A DNA stretch of 64,000 nt from Spirabiliibacterium falconis (GTDB taxonomy: Bacteria; Pseudomonadota; Gammaproteobacteria; Enterobacterales; Pasteurellaceae). The stretch lies in the NCBI RefSeq assembly GCF_014885015.1, contig NZ_JABMIJ010000004.1, positions 124,001 through 188,000 of the forward strand, given 5' to 3'. The translations under genes were made by a program, and so were the position numbers. This document shows, piece by piece, positions 8,524 to 18,371 of the stretch; the first letter of the stretch is position 1, and each line of letters starts with the position of its first letter. The notes below the pieces were generated by a model, which was given only the letters and a program-made list of their open reading frames with translations, was not told the DNA's origin and made no database searches.

Positions 8524-8883
8524 TTAGGCGTTCTCTGATCTAAAGTGCGATGAATTAACATAATTTTCCAGCGTACTGACACGCTGTTTCAGGCTAGAAA
8601 GTTGCATCTCAAGCTCAGCAAGTTTGGCATGACTTGCCTGCCCACCCGCCAATGGAGTGCCGTTGAATAGCTGCTGAGAGTAAGGTTGTTCAAAATAGTG
8701 ATCGGGGGCTTTTTCAAGCATAAATACGCCGGCAAGATAGGCCAATGGCACAAAGAAAAATCCACCAAATAAAAATAATACCACAGCAATCGTGCGTACA
8801 ACCCATATTTCCAAGCCCGATGATTTCGCAATGCCAGCACATACTCCGGCAATCATACCTTGTTGTGGGTAACGATATAACAT
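8524..8883 (-). CDS. pspC: Phage-shock protein C (PspC domain)
   Basis: Small inner membrane protein that, with PspB, senses envelope stress in the Psp system. Start MLYRYPQQGMIAGVCAGIAK (8883) has GGAGG seven bases upstream; the longer in-frame ATG at 8946 overlaps pspB and lacks a ribosome site. PspC domain with hydrophobic segments TIAVVLFLFGGFFFVPLAYLAG at about residues 31-53, then a polar tail ending in a coiled coil (LAELEMQLSSLKQRVSTLENY). Follows pspB by 13 bp and precedes ycjX by 2 bp. Confidence 0.9.
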   Translation of the reverse strand: MLYRYPQQGMIAGVCAGIAKSSGLEIWVVRTIAVVLFLFGGFFFVPLAYLAGVFMLEKAPDHYFEQPYSQQLFNGTPLAGGQASHAKLAELEMQLSSLKQRVSTLENYVNSSHFRSENA

Positions 8884-8896
8884 AAATCCTCCTGCC

Positions 8897-9133
8897 TTAT
8901 TGCGTTTCACGCCAATGGGGTTGGTGATAATCCAATAACGCCTCAAGATTTTCCACCCGCGTACGCAGAGCTTTGCACTCCCGTTGAAGTGCGGTGAGCT
9001 GGTTTAAGTCTTCTTGGCTTACCCCCAAATTGATATGCTGCTTACCTTTATAATGGCGATATAACCACAGCGGTAGTACCATTAGGCAGCCAATAAACGC
9101 AATGACCGACAATGCGAGAATGTTAAAAATCAT
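8897..9133 (-). CDS. pspB: Phage-shock protein B
   Basis: Small membrane-anchored partner of PspC. Start MIFNILALSVIAFIG at 9133 has GGAG upstream. One N-terminal membrane helix is followed by a charged linker and a leucine-rich coiled coil (LNQLTALQRECKALRTRVENLEALLDY), as in PspB. First gene of a four-gene operon. No pspA or pspF is present, and I found no sigma-54 type -24/-12 promoter in the 110 bp shared with sapA, so control probably differs from enterobacterial psp. Confidence 0.85.
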   Translation of the reverse strand: MIFNILALSVIAFIGCLMVLPLWLYRHYKGKQHINLGVSQEDLNQLTALQRECKALRTRVENLEALLDYHQPHWRETQ

Positions 9134-9243
9134 TGCAACTCCTCCATTCAAATAAACCGTTTGTATTCCTATTACGAGAAAATAGCAAAATTTCTCAAGA
9201 TAAACTACAATTACCCTATACGAAGTTAAAACATAAATGATAA

Positions 9244-10941
9244 ATGCGCTGTTTTTTTACCTCTTTTACTTTACCACTACTGCTGTCAGGCTTTGTGCTA
9301 ACGGCTCACAGTGCGCCACGCGTGCCGACGAGCATTAGCGATAACGGCTTGATCTATTGTACCCATTCCACAGGATTTTCTTTTAATCCACAGACCGTTG
9401 ATGTGGGTACATCTATGAATATGGTGGCGGAACAGATATATAACAAGTTATTTGAGATAAAAAACAACCAACGCAAAGAGGTCAGCGGTGTGCTTGCCAA
9501 GCATTATCGGCTTTCAGCCGATCGCAAAACCTTAATGATTGAGCTACGCAAAGGCGTAAAATTTCATCAAACAGCGTGGTTTACGCCAACACGCGAGCTA
9601 AATGCTGATGATGTGGTCTTTTCCTTAAACCGTGTGCTGGGGCGATTAAAAGGCTTCCCTACGCTCGAAAAAACAACGCACACCACCAGCAATAATCCGC
9701 AATATCGTATTTATTATGATTTTGCGAAGGAAAATCGCTATCCATACTTTGATAGTATTGATTTTGATAAAAAAATTAAAGCCGTCACTGCGGTTAATCC
9801 GTATTTAGTCAAAATTGAATTATTTACCCCTGATGCGTCGATTTTAGAACACCTCGCAAGCCAATATGCTGTGATCTTATCCCAAGAATATGCTCAACAA
9901 TTAAGCACTGACGACAATATTGCCCAACTCGATACCCTACCCATAGGAACAGGAGCGTATCAAGTGGATGCCTATTTTCGCAACCAATATGTCCGACTAA
10001 AACGCAATACAGATTTTTGGGGCAAGCCTGCTCACATTGAGAATATCGTCATCGATCTCTCCACTAGTCACTCAGGGCGGCTTGAAAAAATGCTCAACAA
10101 CGAGTGTGATATTATGGCATACCCTGAACCAAGCCAAATTAACAATTTGCTACGCAATCGGCGTTTCCATGCCGCAAAAATTGAGGGAATGAATTTGGCA
10201 TTTTTAGCGTTTAATGTCCATCAAAGTGCGGTCAGCGACGTTGCAACACGCCGAGCCATTGCTCAGGCAATTAATCGCAAACGTATTGTTGAACGTATCT
10301 TTTTTAACGCCGCAACAGTGGCTAATTCAATCATTCCACCAAGCTCATGGGCTGCCCAGTTTGGACTGTCACAATTTCACTATGATTACGCCCCTGATAA
10401 AGCCAAAACCGCACTTTCAGATAAACATTTATCATTGAATTTTTGGGTGCTGACGGATAATCGTGTTTATAATCCTAGCCCTATTAAAATGGCTGAAATT
10501 ATCCGCTATGATTTACGCCAAGCTGGCGTTCAGGTCAATATGCGCTACATTCAACGCACTGAGTTTGAGCACTTAATCGAGAAAGACGAAGCCAATTATG
10601 ACATTATTTTAGGCGGTTGGTTAACAGGCAGCCTTGATCCTAATGGCTTTATGCAACCTATTCTCGGGTGCAGTAGCTCTGCTCACAGCAACAATGTGAG
10701 CAACTGGTGTAACCGCACTTTTGATATGCTATTAAGCGATGCACTGAAAAGTCATGCGCTGGAATCACGGGCACGCAACTATGAATTAGCTCAACGCTTA
10801 GCACTACATGAGCTTCCGCTAATTCCTATCGCCAATGCTGATCGCATTATGCTATATAATAAACGGGTTGAATCACTGAAAATGCAGCCACTGGGCAGCA
10901 TTCAATTTTCAGAGTTAACCATAAAACGTAAGGGCAACTGA
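9244..10941 (+). CDS. sapA: Peptide ABC transporter substrate-binding protein SapA
   Basis: Periplasmic binding protein of the Sap importer, linked in Haemophilus to binding of antimicrobial peptides and haem. A signal peptide (FFTSFTLPLLLSGFVLTAHS, cleaved near residue 23) precedes a large SBP_bac_5 domain with the cluster-5 hallmarks LRKGVKFHQ, ADDVVFSLNR and LPIGTGAYQVDAY. Length 565 aa is typical. The stop overlaps the sapB start by one base, starting the sapABCDF operon. Start ATG 9244 is chosen because it begins the signal peptide. Confidence 0.93.
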   Translation: MRCFFTSFTLPLLLSGFVLTAHSAPRVPTSISDNGLIYCTHSTGFSFNPQTVDVGTSMNMVAEQIYNKLFEIKNNQRKEVSGVLAKHYRLSADRKTLMIELRKGVKFHQTAWFTPTRELNADDVVFSLNRVLGRLKGFPTLEKTTHTTSNNPQYRIYYDFAKENRYPYFDSIDFDKKIKAVTAVNPYLVKIELFTPDASILEHLASQYAVILSQEYAQQLSTDDNIAQLDTLPIGTGAYQVDAYFRNQYVRLKRNTDFWGKPAHIENIVIDLSTSHSGRLEKMLNNECDIMAYPEPSQINNLLRNRRFHAAKIEGMNLAFLAFNVHQSAVSDVATRRAIAQAINRKRIVERIFFNAATVANSIIPPSSWAAQFGLSQFHYDYAPDKAKTALSDKHLSLNFWVLTDNRVYNPSPIKMAEIIRYDLRQAGVQVNMRYIQRTEFEHLIEKDEANYDIILGGWLTGSLDPNGFMQPILGCSSSAHSNNVSNWCNRTFDMLLSDALKSHALESRARNYELAQRLALHELPLIPIANADRIMLYNKRVESLKMQPLGSIQFSELTIKRKGN

Positions 10942-11906
10942 TGTTTTATTATCTCTTTCGCAAAGCCTTGCTTACGGTTATCACGTTGCTGATTCTGTCT
11001 TTTATCAGCTTTCATATTTTATTACGCGATCCGCTCAATGACGTCTTAGCACAACCGCACTTTTTTAATGGTTTTTATGACTATGTTGTGCGACTTTTGC
11101 AGGGAGATTTTGGGATTAGTTACATTGATGGGCAACCGCTATCGGAGCAAATTCGCTCTGTTTTGCCTGCGACAATTGAACTTTGTTTTCTTGCACTGGC
11201 ATTGGCCTTATTATTTGGTTTACCGATTGGCTTTCTAGGTGCATTTTATCGCAATCAGTTGTGCGGCAGAATCATTCGCTTTGGTGCTTCATTTGGTATT
11301 GCATTGCCGATTTTTTGGATTGCACCTATCGTTTTATATGTCGCTGCCAGCCGTCAATGGGAAATTTCCGCCATTGGGCAATATTATCCGCTGTATGAAA
11401 TTAACAGTATCACTGGATTTGCTGCGATCGATGTATGGTTTATGGATAGCCCTTATCGTACCAAAATGATTCAAAATGTGTTCCAACACTTATTGTTGCC
11501 CGTTTTGGTTTTGATGATTGCGCCATTGATGGAGATTATTCAATCAACCCAATACCGTGCCGAACAAATTTTGCACGAAAATTATGTGAAATTTGCTGAG
11601 ATTCGCGGTTGGTCACGCCTGAAAATTGCTTATCGTATTTTATTGCGTAATACACTAGCTCCAATGATCCCACAATTAACCCATACATTTACGATGTTGC
11701 TGGCGATGTGTATGCTCATTGAAACGATTTTTAGTTGGCCTGGTATTGGGCAATGGCTCATCAACGCCGTAGAACAACAAGACTATAATGCCATTTCGGC
11801 TGGCGTTGTGATTATTGGTCTATTCATTTTATTTATTAATGCGTTGGGTGGAATCATTATGTTTTTACTCGATCCATTTAATCGTAAGGGATGGTATGTC
11901 AGATAG
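10941..11906 (+). CDS. sapB: Sap transporter permease SapB
   Basis: Inner membrane permease of the Sap system, oligopeptide-type (DppB family), 321 aa. Six hydrophobic segments start with ALLTVITLLILSFISFHILL. The EAA loop that contacts the ATPase (YVKFAEIRGWSRLKIAYRIL) is at about residues 214-233. A USS encodes the AQPHFF stretch in the first periplasmic region. Its 3' end overlaps sapC by 11 bp, indicating coupling. Confidence 0.92.
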   Translation: MFYYLFRKALLTVITLLILSFISFHILLRDPLNDVLAQPHFFNGFYDYVVRLLQGDFGISYIDGQPLSEQIRSVLPATIELCFLALALALLFGLPIGFLGAFYRNQLCGRIIRFGASFGIALPIFWIAPIVLYVAASRQWEISAIGQYYPLYEINSITGFAAIDVWFMDSPYRTKMIQNVFQHLLLPVLVLMIAPLMEIIQSTQYRAEQILHENYVKFAEIRGWSRLKIAYRILLRNTLAPMIPQLTHTFTMLLAMCMLIETIFSWPGIGQWLINAVEQQDYNAISAGVVIIGLFILFINALGGIIMFLLDPFNRKGWYVR

Positions 11907-12789
11907 AAATCCTGCACACTTTCGTCACACTACACCAGTACGTGATATTTGGCACTTATTCAAACAACGCCAAATCGGATTATTTTGTGGCTATATTCTA
12001 GCACTACTGTTAATTGCATTGATAGTGTCGCCTTTTCTTGCACCTTATGCTCAAGGCTCTCAATTCCTTGGACAAGAACTCTTGCCTCCCGCGTGGTCGC
12101 GTAATGGTAAATTGGCATTTTTCTTTGGAACAGATGATTTAGGGCGTGATTTACTCAGCCGCATTCTTTATGGTTTACGCTATACCTTTGGTGGAGGGTT
12201 GCTTGTTACCGTTCTCACATTGTTCATCGGGGGCATTTTAGGCATTTTATCCGGTAGCGGAAAAGGGTTAAGTTTCGGGATACTCGGGCATTTTCTCGAT
12301 GCGTTTCTTTCTATTCCAATTTTATTATTGGCAATTGTTATTGCAACCCTGATGCAGCCAAGTTTACTCAATGCTATTTTAGCCATTTTGCTCGCATCTT
12401 TGCCTTATTTTATCCATCAAGTCTATCAAATGTTGCAGCGTGAAATTCATAAAGATTACATTCAAATGCTACGTTTAGACGGTGCATCACAACATTATTT
12501 GTTAAAGCACATTATTTTGCCAAATTTAATCCCACAATTTATTCGCCTTGGCAGTCGCATTTTTATTCTCGCGATTGTCGATATTAGTGCATTAAGTTTT
12601 ATCTCCCTTGGTGCACAGCCACCTCTGCCTGAATGGGGCACCATGATTCGTGAATATATTGATCTGATTTACTTGGCTCCGTGGCTCGTGATTATCCCAG
12701 GGGTTATATTAACCCTGATCATTTTTGTGATTTTACTGTTTTCCGATAGCTTGGCAAAAACCATCGAAAAATACTATCACACCCGCTGA
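11896..12789 (+). CDS. sapC: Sap transporter permease SapC
   Basis: Second permease of the Sap importer (DppC type), 297 aa. Start MSDRNPAHFRHTTPVRDIWH at 11896 is preferred over an upstream in-frame start at 11815 that lies deep inside sapB. The cytoplasmic N-terminus leads to a first helix (GLFCGYILALLLIALIVSPF), the conserved FGTDDLGRDLLSRILYG motif of DppC proteins, and the EAA loop DYIQMLRLDGASQHYLLKHI. Pairs with SapB to form the channel; sapD follows after 14 bp. Confidence 0.92.
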   Translation: MSDRNPAHFRHTTPVRDIWHLFKQRQIGLFCGYILALLLIALIVSPFLAPYAQGSQFLGQELLPPAWSRNGKLAFFFGTDDLGRDLLSRILYGLRYTFGGGLLVTVLTLFIGGILGILSGSGKGLSFGILGHFLDAFLSIPILLLAIVIATLMQPSLLNAILAILLASLPYFIHQVYQMLQREIHKDYIQMLRLDGASQHYLLKHIILPNLIPQFIRLGSRIFILAIVDISALSFISLGAQPPLPEWGTMIREYIDLIYLAPWLVIIPGVILTLIIFVILLFSDSLAKTIEKYYHTR

Positions 12790-12803
12790 TTGAGGAGTAA
12801 TAC

Positions 12804-13865
12804 ATGGCACTTTTAGATATTCGTAACCTCACAGTTGAAGTGAAAACCCCAAACGGTTATGTCAAATTAATTGATAATGTTAGCCTTACCATCAATGAAG
12901 GCGATATTTGTGGACTCATAGGGGAATCAGGTTCAGGTAAAAGTTTAATCGCCAAAATTATCTGTAACAGTAGCAAACCAAGCTGGAAAATCAGTGCTGA
13001 TCGCTTCCGTTTTAATGATATTGAGCTGTTAAAACTACCTGCGATTAAACGCCGCAAATTAATCGGCAAAGAAGTTTCTATGATTTTTCAAGATCCACTG
13101 TCTTGCCTCGATCCCAGTAAAAAAGTGGGCAAACAATTAATCTCAGCCATTCCTGCGTTTAGTTACAAAGGGCGCTGGTGGAAATGGTTTGGTTGGAAAA
13201 AACGTCGGGTAATCGAATTATTACACCGCATAGGCATAAAAGATCATCAAGACATCATGCGCAGCTACCCTTTTGAGATCACTGAAGGCGAAGCCCAAAA
13301 AGTAATGATTGCCATGGCTGTGGTCAATCAGCCTCGTTTATTGGTTGCAGATGAACCCACACACTCCTTAGAAGCAACCGCACAGTTGCAGGTCTTCAAA
13401 TTGTTGTCAAGTATGAATCAGAATTTGAAAACATCAATTTTACTCACAAGCAACGATCTCAAAACCGTTAGCCAATGGTGCAATCAATTTACCATTTTAT
13501 ATTGCGGGCAAACGGTGGAAAGTGGTAGCCAAGAAGCTATTCTACAACGCCCTCATCACCCTTATACCGTTGCATTATTAAGCTCAATTCCCGATTTTAG
13601 CCAACCATTACCGCTTAAAAGTCGTCTCAGCACCCTGCGTGGCAGCATTCCACTTTTGAATAATCTCCCTATTGGTTGTCGTTTGGGGCCACGCTGTTCA
13701 TATGCACAAAAAAAATGTATCCATAAACCTGCTATGCGTAGAATTAAACAGCATGAATTTGCCTGTCATTTCCCACTCAATTTCCGTGAGCATGACAGCC
13801 ACAGCACACATATGCCATTTAAGCCATTGACTATTAATACTGATAACCCAATGACACAGGAATAG
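12804..13865 (+). CDS. sapD: Sap transporter ATP-binding protein SapD
   Basis: One of two ATPases of the Sap importer; in enterobacteria SapD also supports Trk potassium uptake. Walker [12 protein letters not shown] (~37-47), Walker [14 protein letters not shown], and the OppD/DppD C-terminal domain with cysteines of an Fe-S-like cluster ([17 protein letters not shown] near the end). Two features are off-consensus: the signature is ITEGEAQKV instead of LSGGQ, and the H-loop reads LLTSNDL with Asn where the switch His is expected. Start ATG 12804 has GAGGAG upstream. Confidence 0.92.
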   Translation: MALLDIRNLTVEVKTPNGYVKLIDNVSLTINEGDICGLIGESGSGKSLIAKIICNSSKPSWKISADRFRFNDIELLKLPAIKRRKLIGKEVSMIFQDPLSCLDPSKKVGKQLISAIPAFSYKGRWWKWFGWKKRRVIELLHRIGIKDHQDIMRSYPFEITEGEAQKVMIAMAVVNQPRLLVADEPTHSLEATAQLQVFKLLSSMNQNLKTSILLTSNDLKTVSQWCNQFTILYCGQTVESGSQEAILQRPHHPYTVALLSSIPDFSQPLPLKSRLSTLRGSIPLLNNLPIGCRLGPRCSYAQKKCIHKPAMRRIKQHEFACHFPLNFREHDSHSTHMPFKPLTINTDNPMTQE

Positions 13866-13871
13866 CACAGA

Positions 13872-14696
13872 ATGGAAAAAAGCAAGTCCATACCATTATT
13901 ACTGGTTGAGGATCTCAATAAATCTTATCGAGATAATAACACCTTCTGGCGTCCGAGCTATTTTTCTGCGGTCACCGATATTTCGTTTAGCCTTGAAAAA
14001 AGCAAAACACTTGCCATTGTAGGGGAAAGTGGCTCAGGCAAATCTACATTGGCAAAAATAATCGGCGGATTAATTGCCCCCGATTCAGGCAAAATTTTCT
14101 TTAAAGGGCGTGAATTAACATTTGGCGATTATCAATCACGTTGCCGTCATATTCGTATGGTATCACAAGATCCTGATACCACGCTGATACCGCACTTGAA
14201 TATTGGGCAAGTGCTCGAAACGCCATTACTACTCACCACCAATTGGGATGAAGAACAACGCACACGCAAAATTTATCAAACGCTCTCATTAGTTGGACTT
14301 TATCCTGATCACACCCTCGCCCCGATTCATTCGCTTTCTCAGAGCCAAAAACAACGTGTTGCGCTTGCACGAGCGGTTATTTTAGAACCAGAGATTTTAA
14401 TTTTAGATAGCGCGCTTGCCTCTATGGATACCTCTGTGAAAACCCAGCTAGTGAATTTGTTGCTAGAATTGCAACAAAAGTTAGGCATATCCTATATCTA
14501 TCTAGGGCAGCATATGGGAATAATCAAGCATATTGCTGATACGATGCTCGTCATGCAGCAAGGCAATATGGTGGAATATGGCGCAACACGAGACGTATTA
14601 TCCGATCCTGCTACCGCAGTCACACGCCGCTTTATCGAAAGCCATTTTGGACATAGTTTAGATGATAGTGCGTGGAACACACCATTTGATCGATAA
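13872..14696 (+). CDS. sapF: Sap transporter ATP-binding protein SapF
   Basis: Second ATPase of the Sap importer (DppF type, 274 aa). Walker A is [11 protein letters not shown] (~52-62), the signature SLSQSQKQRVALARA, and the H-loop LGQHMGI keeps its His. The Walker B reads ILILDSALASMD, so the usual catalytic Glu is Ser. Last gene of the operon, 6 bp after sapD, ending at an inverted USS pair that also receives the converging gene at 14731. Confidence 0.92.
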   Translation: MEKSKSIPLLLVEDLNKSYRDNNTFWRPSYFSAVTDISFSLEKSKTLAIVGESGSGKSTLAKIIGGLIAPDSGKIFFKGRELTFGDYQSRCRHIRMVSQDPDTTLIPHLNIGQVLETPLLLTTNWDEEQRTRKIYQTLSLVGLYPDHTLAPIHSLSQSQKQRVALARAVILEPEILILDSALASMDTSVKTQLVNLLLELQQKLGISYIYLGQHMGIIKHIADTMLVMQQGNMVEYGATRDVLSDPATAVTRRFIESHFGHSLDDSAWNTPFDR

Positions 14697-14724
14697 AAGT
14701 GCGGTCAGAACGCACCGCACTTTT
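14695..14724. terminator. Inverted USS pair after sapF
   Basis: AAAAGTGCGGT (14695-14705) and ACCGCACTTTT (14714-14724) form an 11-bp stem with an eight-base loop, with A/T runs on both flanks. It lies between the converging sapF and YfcZ-family genes; its first bases are part of the sapF stop codon. Confidence 0.8.
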
Positions 14725-14730
14725 GATATA

Positions 14731-15021
14731 TTAACGGGTTGAAAGTTGGAAAATCATACATTCCGCTTGGCAGCTAAATTCAAAATTCGCTTTTAATAAC
14801 ACGCCACCCTCGACCTCGGTCATCTCACTGTCAATTTTAACAGGGTCACTTTCTGCATCATGTGCTTTTTGGGTTAAATATGCAAGGGCTTCTTGGGCCT
14901 GTGTTTTGTCGGCATAGACTTGTTCAAACTGCACTGAGCAGTCTTCATTATCAATGATCGTGCCAACATCAACACAACAACATACTTTACTTTCTTCCGC
15001 TTTACATCTTTGTTCGCTCAT
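14731..15021 (-). CDS. YfcZ/YiiS family protein (UPF0381)
   Basis: Small protein of 96 aa and unknown function. It is cysteine-rich near the N-terminus (CKAEESKVCCCVDVGTIIDN) and has the family tail VLLKANFEFSCQAECMIFQL. Start ATG 15021 is preceded by AAGGA. It sits next to and divergent from fadL; E. coli yfcZ also neighbours fadL, supporting the assignment. The clustered cysteines could bind metal, but that is only a guess. Confidence 0.82.
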   Translation of the reverse strand: MSEQRCKAEESKVCCCVDVGTIIDNEDCSVQFEQVYADKTQAQEALAYLTQKAHDAESDPVKIDSEMTEVEGGVLLKANFEFSCQAECMIFQLSTR

Positions 15022-15263
15022 ATTATATCCTTAACTCAGTCAAAAAAATCTGTGAACATTTTACCATAACTCGCACTCATATTGCGCTTTTTCTTGTCTA
15101 TTTTACCAGCAAAAAATTAGTAAAGTGGCGTTAATATCACATTATTAAACAAAAATAGTGAAAAAGGCTTGCCCTGTTTTAACCTCTTGTTTACAATCAA
15201 CCGCACTTTTACTTCAAATGGGCGACATTCTCGCCTAACTTAACGTAATTTAGGAAATGCACT

Positions 15264-16592
15264 ATGCCAACATTAAATAAAATCTCTCAAGCATTGTTAG
15301 CCTCACTCCTCACAGTCTCTGCCAGCTCTGCCTTTGCTGCTGCGTTTCAACTCAGTGAGGTGTCAACCTCTGGACTCGGGCGCGCCTATGCAGGTGATGC
15401 TGCAGTAGCCGATAATGCAGCGGTGCTTGCAACTAACCCAGCTCTTATGACTCAATTTCAACGCCCTGAAATTTCTGTCGGGGGTGTTTATGTGAGACCT
15501 GATGTCAATCTTGAAGGGGTCATTGGTCGAGAGGTTAATGGTCAGTTTATGTCTGCACCTAAAAATGCTAAAAATAATGCAGATCACAGCGACATTGCAA
15601 AAGGGGCGATCATTCCAAATCTTTACTATATCCACCCAGTAAATCCAAATGTGATGTTTGGTGGCGGCATTAATGTCAATTATGGACTTGCGACCGAATT
15701 TGATGATCACTATAATGCGGGCTTTTTTGCGGGGAAAACCGACTTAACCGCAATTAATTTTAATTTAAGCACAGCATTTCGTATTGACCGCCATTGGAGT
15801 CTAGGGGCTGGCTTTAACGCTGTGTATGCAGATGCCTTAGTAGAACGCCACCTAGGTGTAGGTGCATATGTATTGCAGCAACAAGGTATGCCCGCTTCTG
15901 TTGCCCAGCCACATACTACAGCGGCTCGCTTAAAAGGTAAAGAATGGGGCTTTGGTTATAACCTCGGCGTAACATACGAATTTAACGAAAATAATCGCTT
16001 AGGCTTAGCATACCACTCACCAGTAGATATTGATTTTAAAGGCGATTTTTCAAGTGATATACCTCGTCCACTCGGCACGAGTGGACATATTATCCCAGGT
16101 GAATTAACCTTAAACTTACCGGCTTACTGGGAGCTGGCTGGTTGGCATAAACTCACAGAAAAACTCGCATTAAGCTATAGCTATAAATACACCCAATGGA
16201 GTCGTTTTAAAGAGTTACGCGCCATTCACTCAGATAGCGGAAAAGTACTGTTCCAAAAAGATGAAAACTTTAAAAATGCAAGTCGCTTTGCCGTCGGTGT
16301 CAGCTACGATGTTGATCAAAAACTAACGCTTCGTGGTGGTGCTGCCTACGATAAAAGCCCTGTACAAGATGGCTATTACTCCATCTCAATCCCTGATGCT
16401 GACCGCATTTGGCTCTCAGTTGGTGCAACCTATCGCTTTACGCCAAATTTAAGTGCGGATATTGGCTATGCTCATCTCTTTGCTAAAGATAACACGTTTG
16501 TCGAGAAAGACAGCAAACTTGGTGCCGCAGCTAAATATGATTCCAAATCCCATGCAGATCTCTTTGGCTTAGCGTTGAACTATCGCTTTTAA
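15264..16592 (+). CDS. fadL: Outer membrane long-chain fatty acid transporter, FadL family
   Basis: Outer membrane beta-barrel for uptake of hydrophobic compounds such as long-chain fatty acids. A signal peptide ending SASSAFA precedes the FadL N-terminal plug signature AFQLSEVSTSGLGRAYAG, residues ~27-44, and NPALM. The rest alternates in beta strands and closes with a terminal Phe (LFGLALNYRF), as outer membrane barrels do. 442 aa is the family length. Ends at a hairpin terminator before ogt. A USS lies about 60 bp upstream of the start. Confidence 0.9.
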   Translation: MPTLNKISQALLASLLTVSASSAFAAAFQLSEVSTSGLGRAYAGDAAVADNAAVLATNPALMTQFQRPEISVGGVYVRPDVNLEGVIGREVNGQFMSAPKNAKNNADHSDIAKGAIIPNLYYIHPVNPNVMFGGGINVNYGLATEFDDHYNAGFFAGKTDLTAINFNLSTAFRIDRHWSLGAGFNAVYADALVERHLGVGAYVLQQQGMPASVAQPHTTAARLKGKEWGFGYNLGVTYEFNENNRLGLAYHSPVDIDFKGDFSSDIPRPLGTSGHIIPGELTLNLPAYWELAGWHKLTEKLALSYSYKYTQWSRFKELRAIHSDSGKVLFQKDENFKNASRFAVGVSYDVDQKLTLRGGAAYDKSPVQDGYYSISIPDADRIWLSVGATYRFTPNLSADIGYAHLFAKDNTFVEKDSKLGAAAKYDSKSHADLFGLALNYRF

Positions 16593-16615
16593 TTGAGCTA
16601 GATTTCGTCAATAAT

Positions 16616-16646
16616 AAGCGCATTGACTACTCGATGCGCTTTTTTA
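16616..16646 (+). terminator. Rho-independent terminator of fadL
   Basis: AAGCGCAT (16616-16623) pairs with ATGCGCTT (16634-16641) and is followed by a run of T. An in-frame ATG for the next gene at 16634 lies in this stem, which argues for the later ogt start. Confidence 0.8.
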
Positions 16647-16657
16647 TGAGGAAATTT

Positions 16658-17194
16658 ATGCCGCAAGCTCGCTATGTTTACCAATTGAATACTCCCATTG
16701 GAATCATGACGCTCCTTGCTGATGACAATGCCCTGAGGGGTGCATTCTTTGCGCGTGAAATGCCTCATATGCAACCACATTGGATCACGATGCCAAATCA
16801 TCCTATTTTGGCACAAGCCTCAACCGCACTTTTACGTTATTTCAACGGCGAACATACGACCTTTCATCATTTGCCTATTGCCCCCATCGGCAGTGCATTT
16901 CAATGCAAAGTTTGGCAAGCATTGCAAAACATTGAGTATGGCGAGAGCCTAAGTTATGGGCAATTAGCCGAGCACATTGGGCGGAAAAGTGCGGTGCGAG
17001 CCGTTGCAAATGCGGTGGGGAAAAATCCACTGGGGATTATTATTCCTTGCCATCGTGTGTTAGGTAAGCAGCGTCAATTAACAGGTTTTGGCGGCGGATT
17101 GCCTGCTAAGCGTTATCTCTTGAATCTTGAAGGCATCGCGTTTACAGATCGTGGAAAAGAGTTCGTTAACCCGAAGCACCATCGGGGGCTTTAA
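16658..17194 (+). CDS. ogt: Methylated-DNA--protein-cysteine methyltransferase
   Basis: Suicide repair protein that moves methyl groups from O6-methylguanine to its own cysteine. The active site [11 protein letters not shown], the DNA-binding helix region [25 protein letters not shown], and the C-terminal [17 protein letters not shown] are all present. The start [10 protein letters not shown] at 16658 has GAGGA seven bases before it. No AdaA domain, so it is an Ogt/AGT-type single-domain enzyme of 178 aa. Its last 29 bp overlap the 3' end of rlmC on the other strand. Confidence 0.93.
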   Translation: MPQARYVYQLNTPIGIMTLLADDNALRGAFFAREMPHMQPHWITMPNHPILAQASTALLRYFNGEHTTFHHLPIAPIGSAFQCKVWQALQNIEYGESLSYGQLAEHIGRKSAVRAVANAVGKNPLGIIIPCHRVLGKQRQLTGFGGGLPAKRYLLNLEGIAFTDRGKEFVNPKHHRGL

Positions 17195-18371
17195 GGGTTA
17201 ATAACGTTAACACTTCATAGTGTGTTGTGTGGGGAAACATATCAAACAACCGCACTTTTTGGCAAACATAGTGCGTTAAGTGGGCGAAATCCTGCGCCAT
17301 GCTCATCGCATTACAACTGGAATACACGATAAAGTGCGGTTGCAGTTGGTTAAGGTAATTTGCCAGCGTTGCCCCTACGCCTCGGCGTGGCGGATTAACA
17401 ATCACTAAATCAGGCTTCTCACCATGATTGATCACACTCGCTGCATCCAGACTGGCAAACCGCACTTTCGTATTTTCATCAATTAGTGCCATTTCTTCTG
17501 CTGACTGCGTGGCACTCGCAATGGCTGATGCAGAAATTTCAATTCCAGTAAGCGACAACGTTGCATAAGGATTTGCCGCTCGCAACGCTTTCATACAATG
17601 CAAACCAAAACCGCCTACCCCACAAAACAGATCCCATACCCGTGTAATCGGCAAGTCTGCAATCCATCGCTGTGCCTGCTGATAAAGTGCGCTCGCCACT
17701 GTTGGATTCGTTTGAAAAAAGCTGTTCGGACGCAAAAAAAGAGGCACATCATTAAATTGCTCACACAACGCTGTTTGTACAGTCAATACAATCTCTTTTT
17801 CACCTTCCAAAATAGCGGCATGTTTAGGTTGAATATTGACACTCACCACCGCCAATTGTGGCAGGCGTGCTAGCAATGCTGGCAATTCACGCTCAATTAA
17901 TGGCACTTTTTTCTCACTGTGCAATACCCAACGTAACATATACTGCTGAGCGTGTTGGCTAAAACTGAGCAAAATATATTTCAGATCGCCTTTTCGCTTC
18001 GCGGGATTGTATGGCACTAACCCTGCACGTGCGACAAAATCTTTCAGTGCGACCAACAATGCTTGCATTGTCGTAGGGTAAAGCGGACAGTGGCATAAAT
18101 CAACCGCACTTTGTGGATTAAACGGTTCAGGCAGCACACCAAAAATCGGGCGTTCAACACTACCGCTGACCACCATTTTTGCACGATTGCGAAATCCAGC
18201 CAAGGCAGAAGGATAAGGGCGTTCATAGTGTGTATCAGGGTGCTGGAATGGCTGAAGCTGTGCTCGCAAATGTGCACTTTTTTGTGCCAGTTGTTCAGCA
18301 TAGTCCATCTCAAGCCACTGGCACGATTGGCACTGCCCTTGGCGATAATACTCGCACGCAAGCCTAGCCAT
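17166..18371 (-). CDS. rlmC: 23S rRNA (uracil-747-C5)-methyltransferase
   Basis: Iron-sulfur SAM enzyme methylating U747 of 23S rRNA. The N-terminal cluster cysteines are in [20 protein letters not shown] with a fourth in CHCPLYP. It contains the RlmC landmarks [40 protein letters not shown] (SAM site), VNPPRRGVG and the nucleophile Cys in YSSCNA. At 401 aa it is slightly longer than E. coli RlmC (375). The start overlaps the nagZ stop by 8 bp, so it is probably expressed with hinT-ycfL-thiK-nagZ. Confidence 0.94.
   Translation of the reverse strand: MARLACEYYRQGQCQSCQWLEMDYAEQLAQKSAHLRAQLQPFQHPDTHYERPYPSALAGFRNRAKMVVSGSVERPIFGVLPEPFNPQSAVDLCHCPLYPTTMQALLVALKDFVARAGLVPYNPAKRKGDLKYILLSFSQHAQQYMLRWVLHSEKKVPLIERELPALLARLPQLAVVSVNIQPKHAAILEGEKEIVLTVQTALCEQFNDVPLFLRPNSFFQTNPTVASALYQQAQRWIADLPITRVWDLFCGVGGFGLHCMKALRAANPYATLSLTGIEISASAIASATQSAEEMALIDENTKVRFASLDAASVINHGEKPDLVIVNPPRRGVGATLANYLNQLQPHFIVYSSCNAMSMAQDFAHLTHYVCQKVRLFDMFPHTTHYEVLTLLTLKAPDGASG

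Noticed and set aside
9134-9243. Sigma-54 promoter for pspB
   Set aside because: No TGGCAC-N5-TTGC-like element on the pspB strand in this interval.
16634-16657. Upstream start for ogt
   Set aside because: The ATG lies in the fadL terminator stem and gives an atypical N-terminus; ATG 16658 has a good ribosome site.
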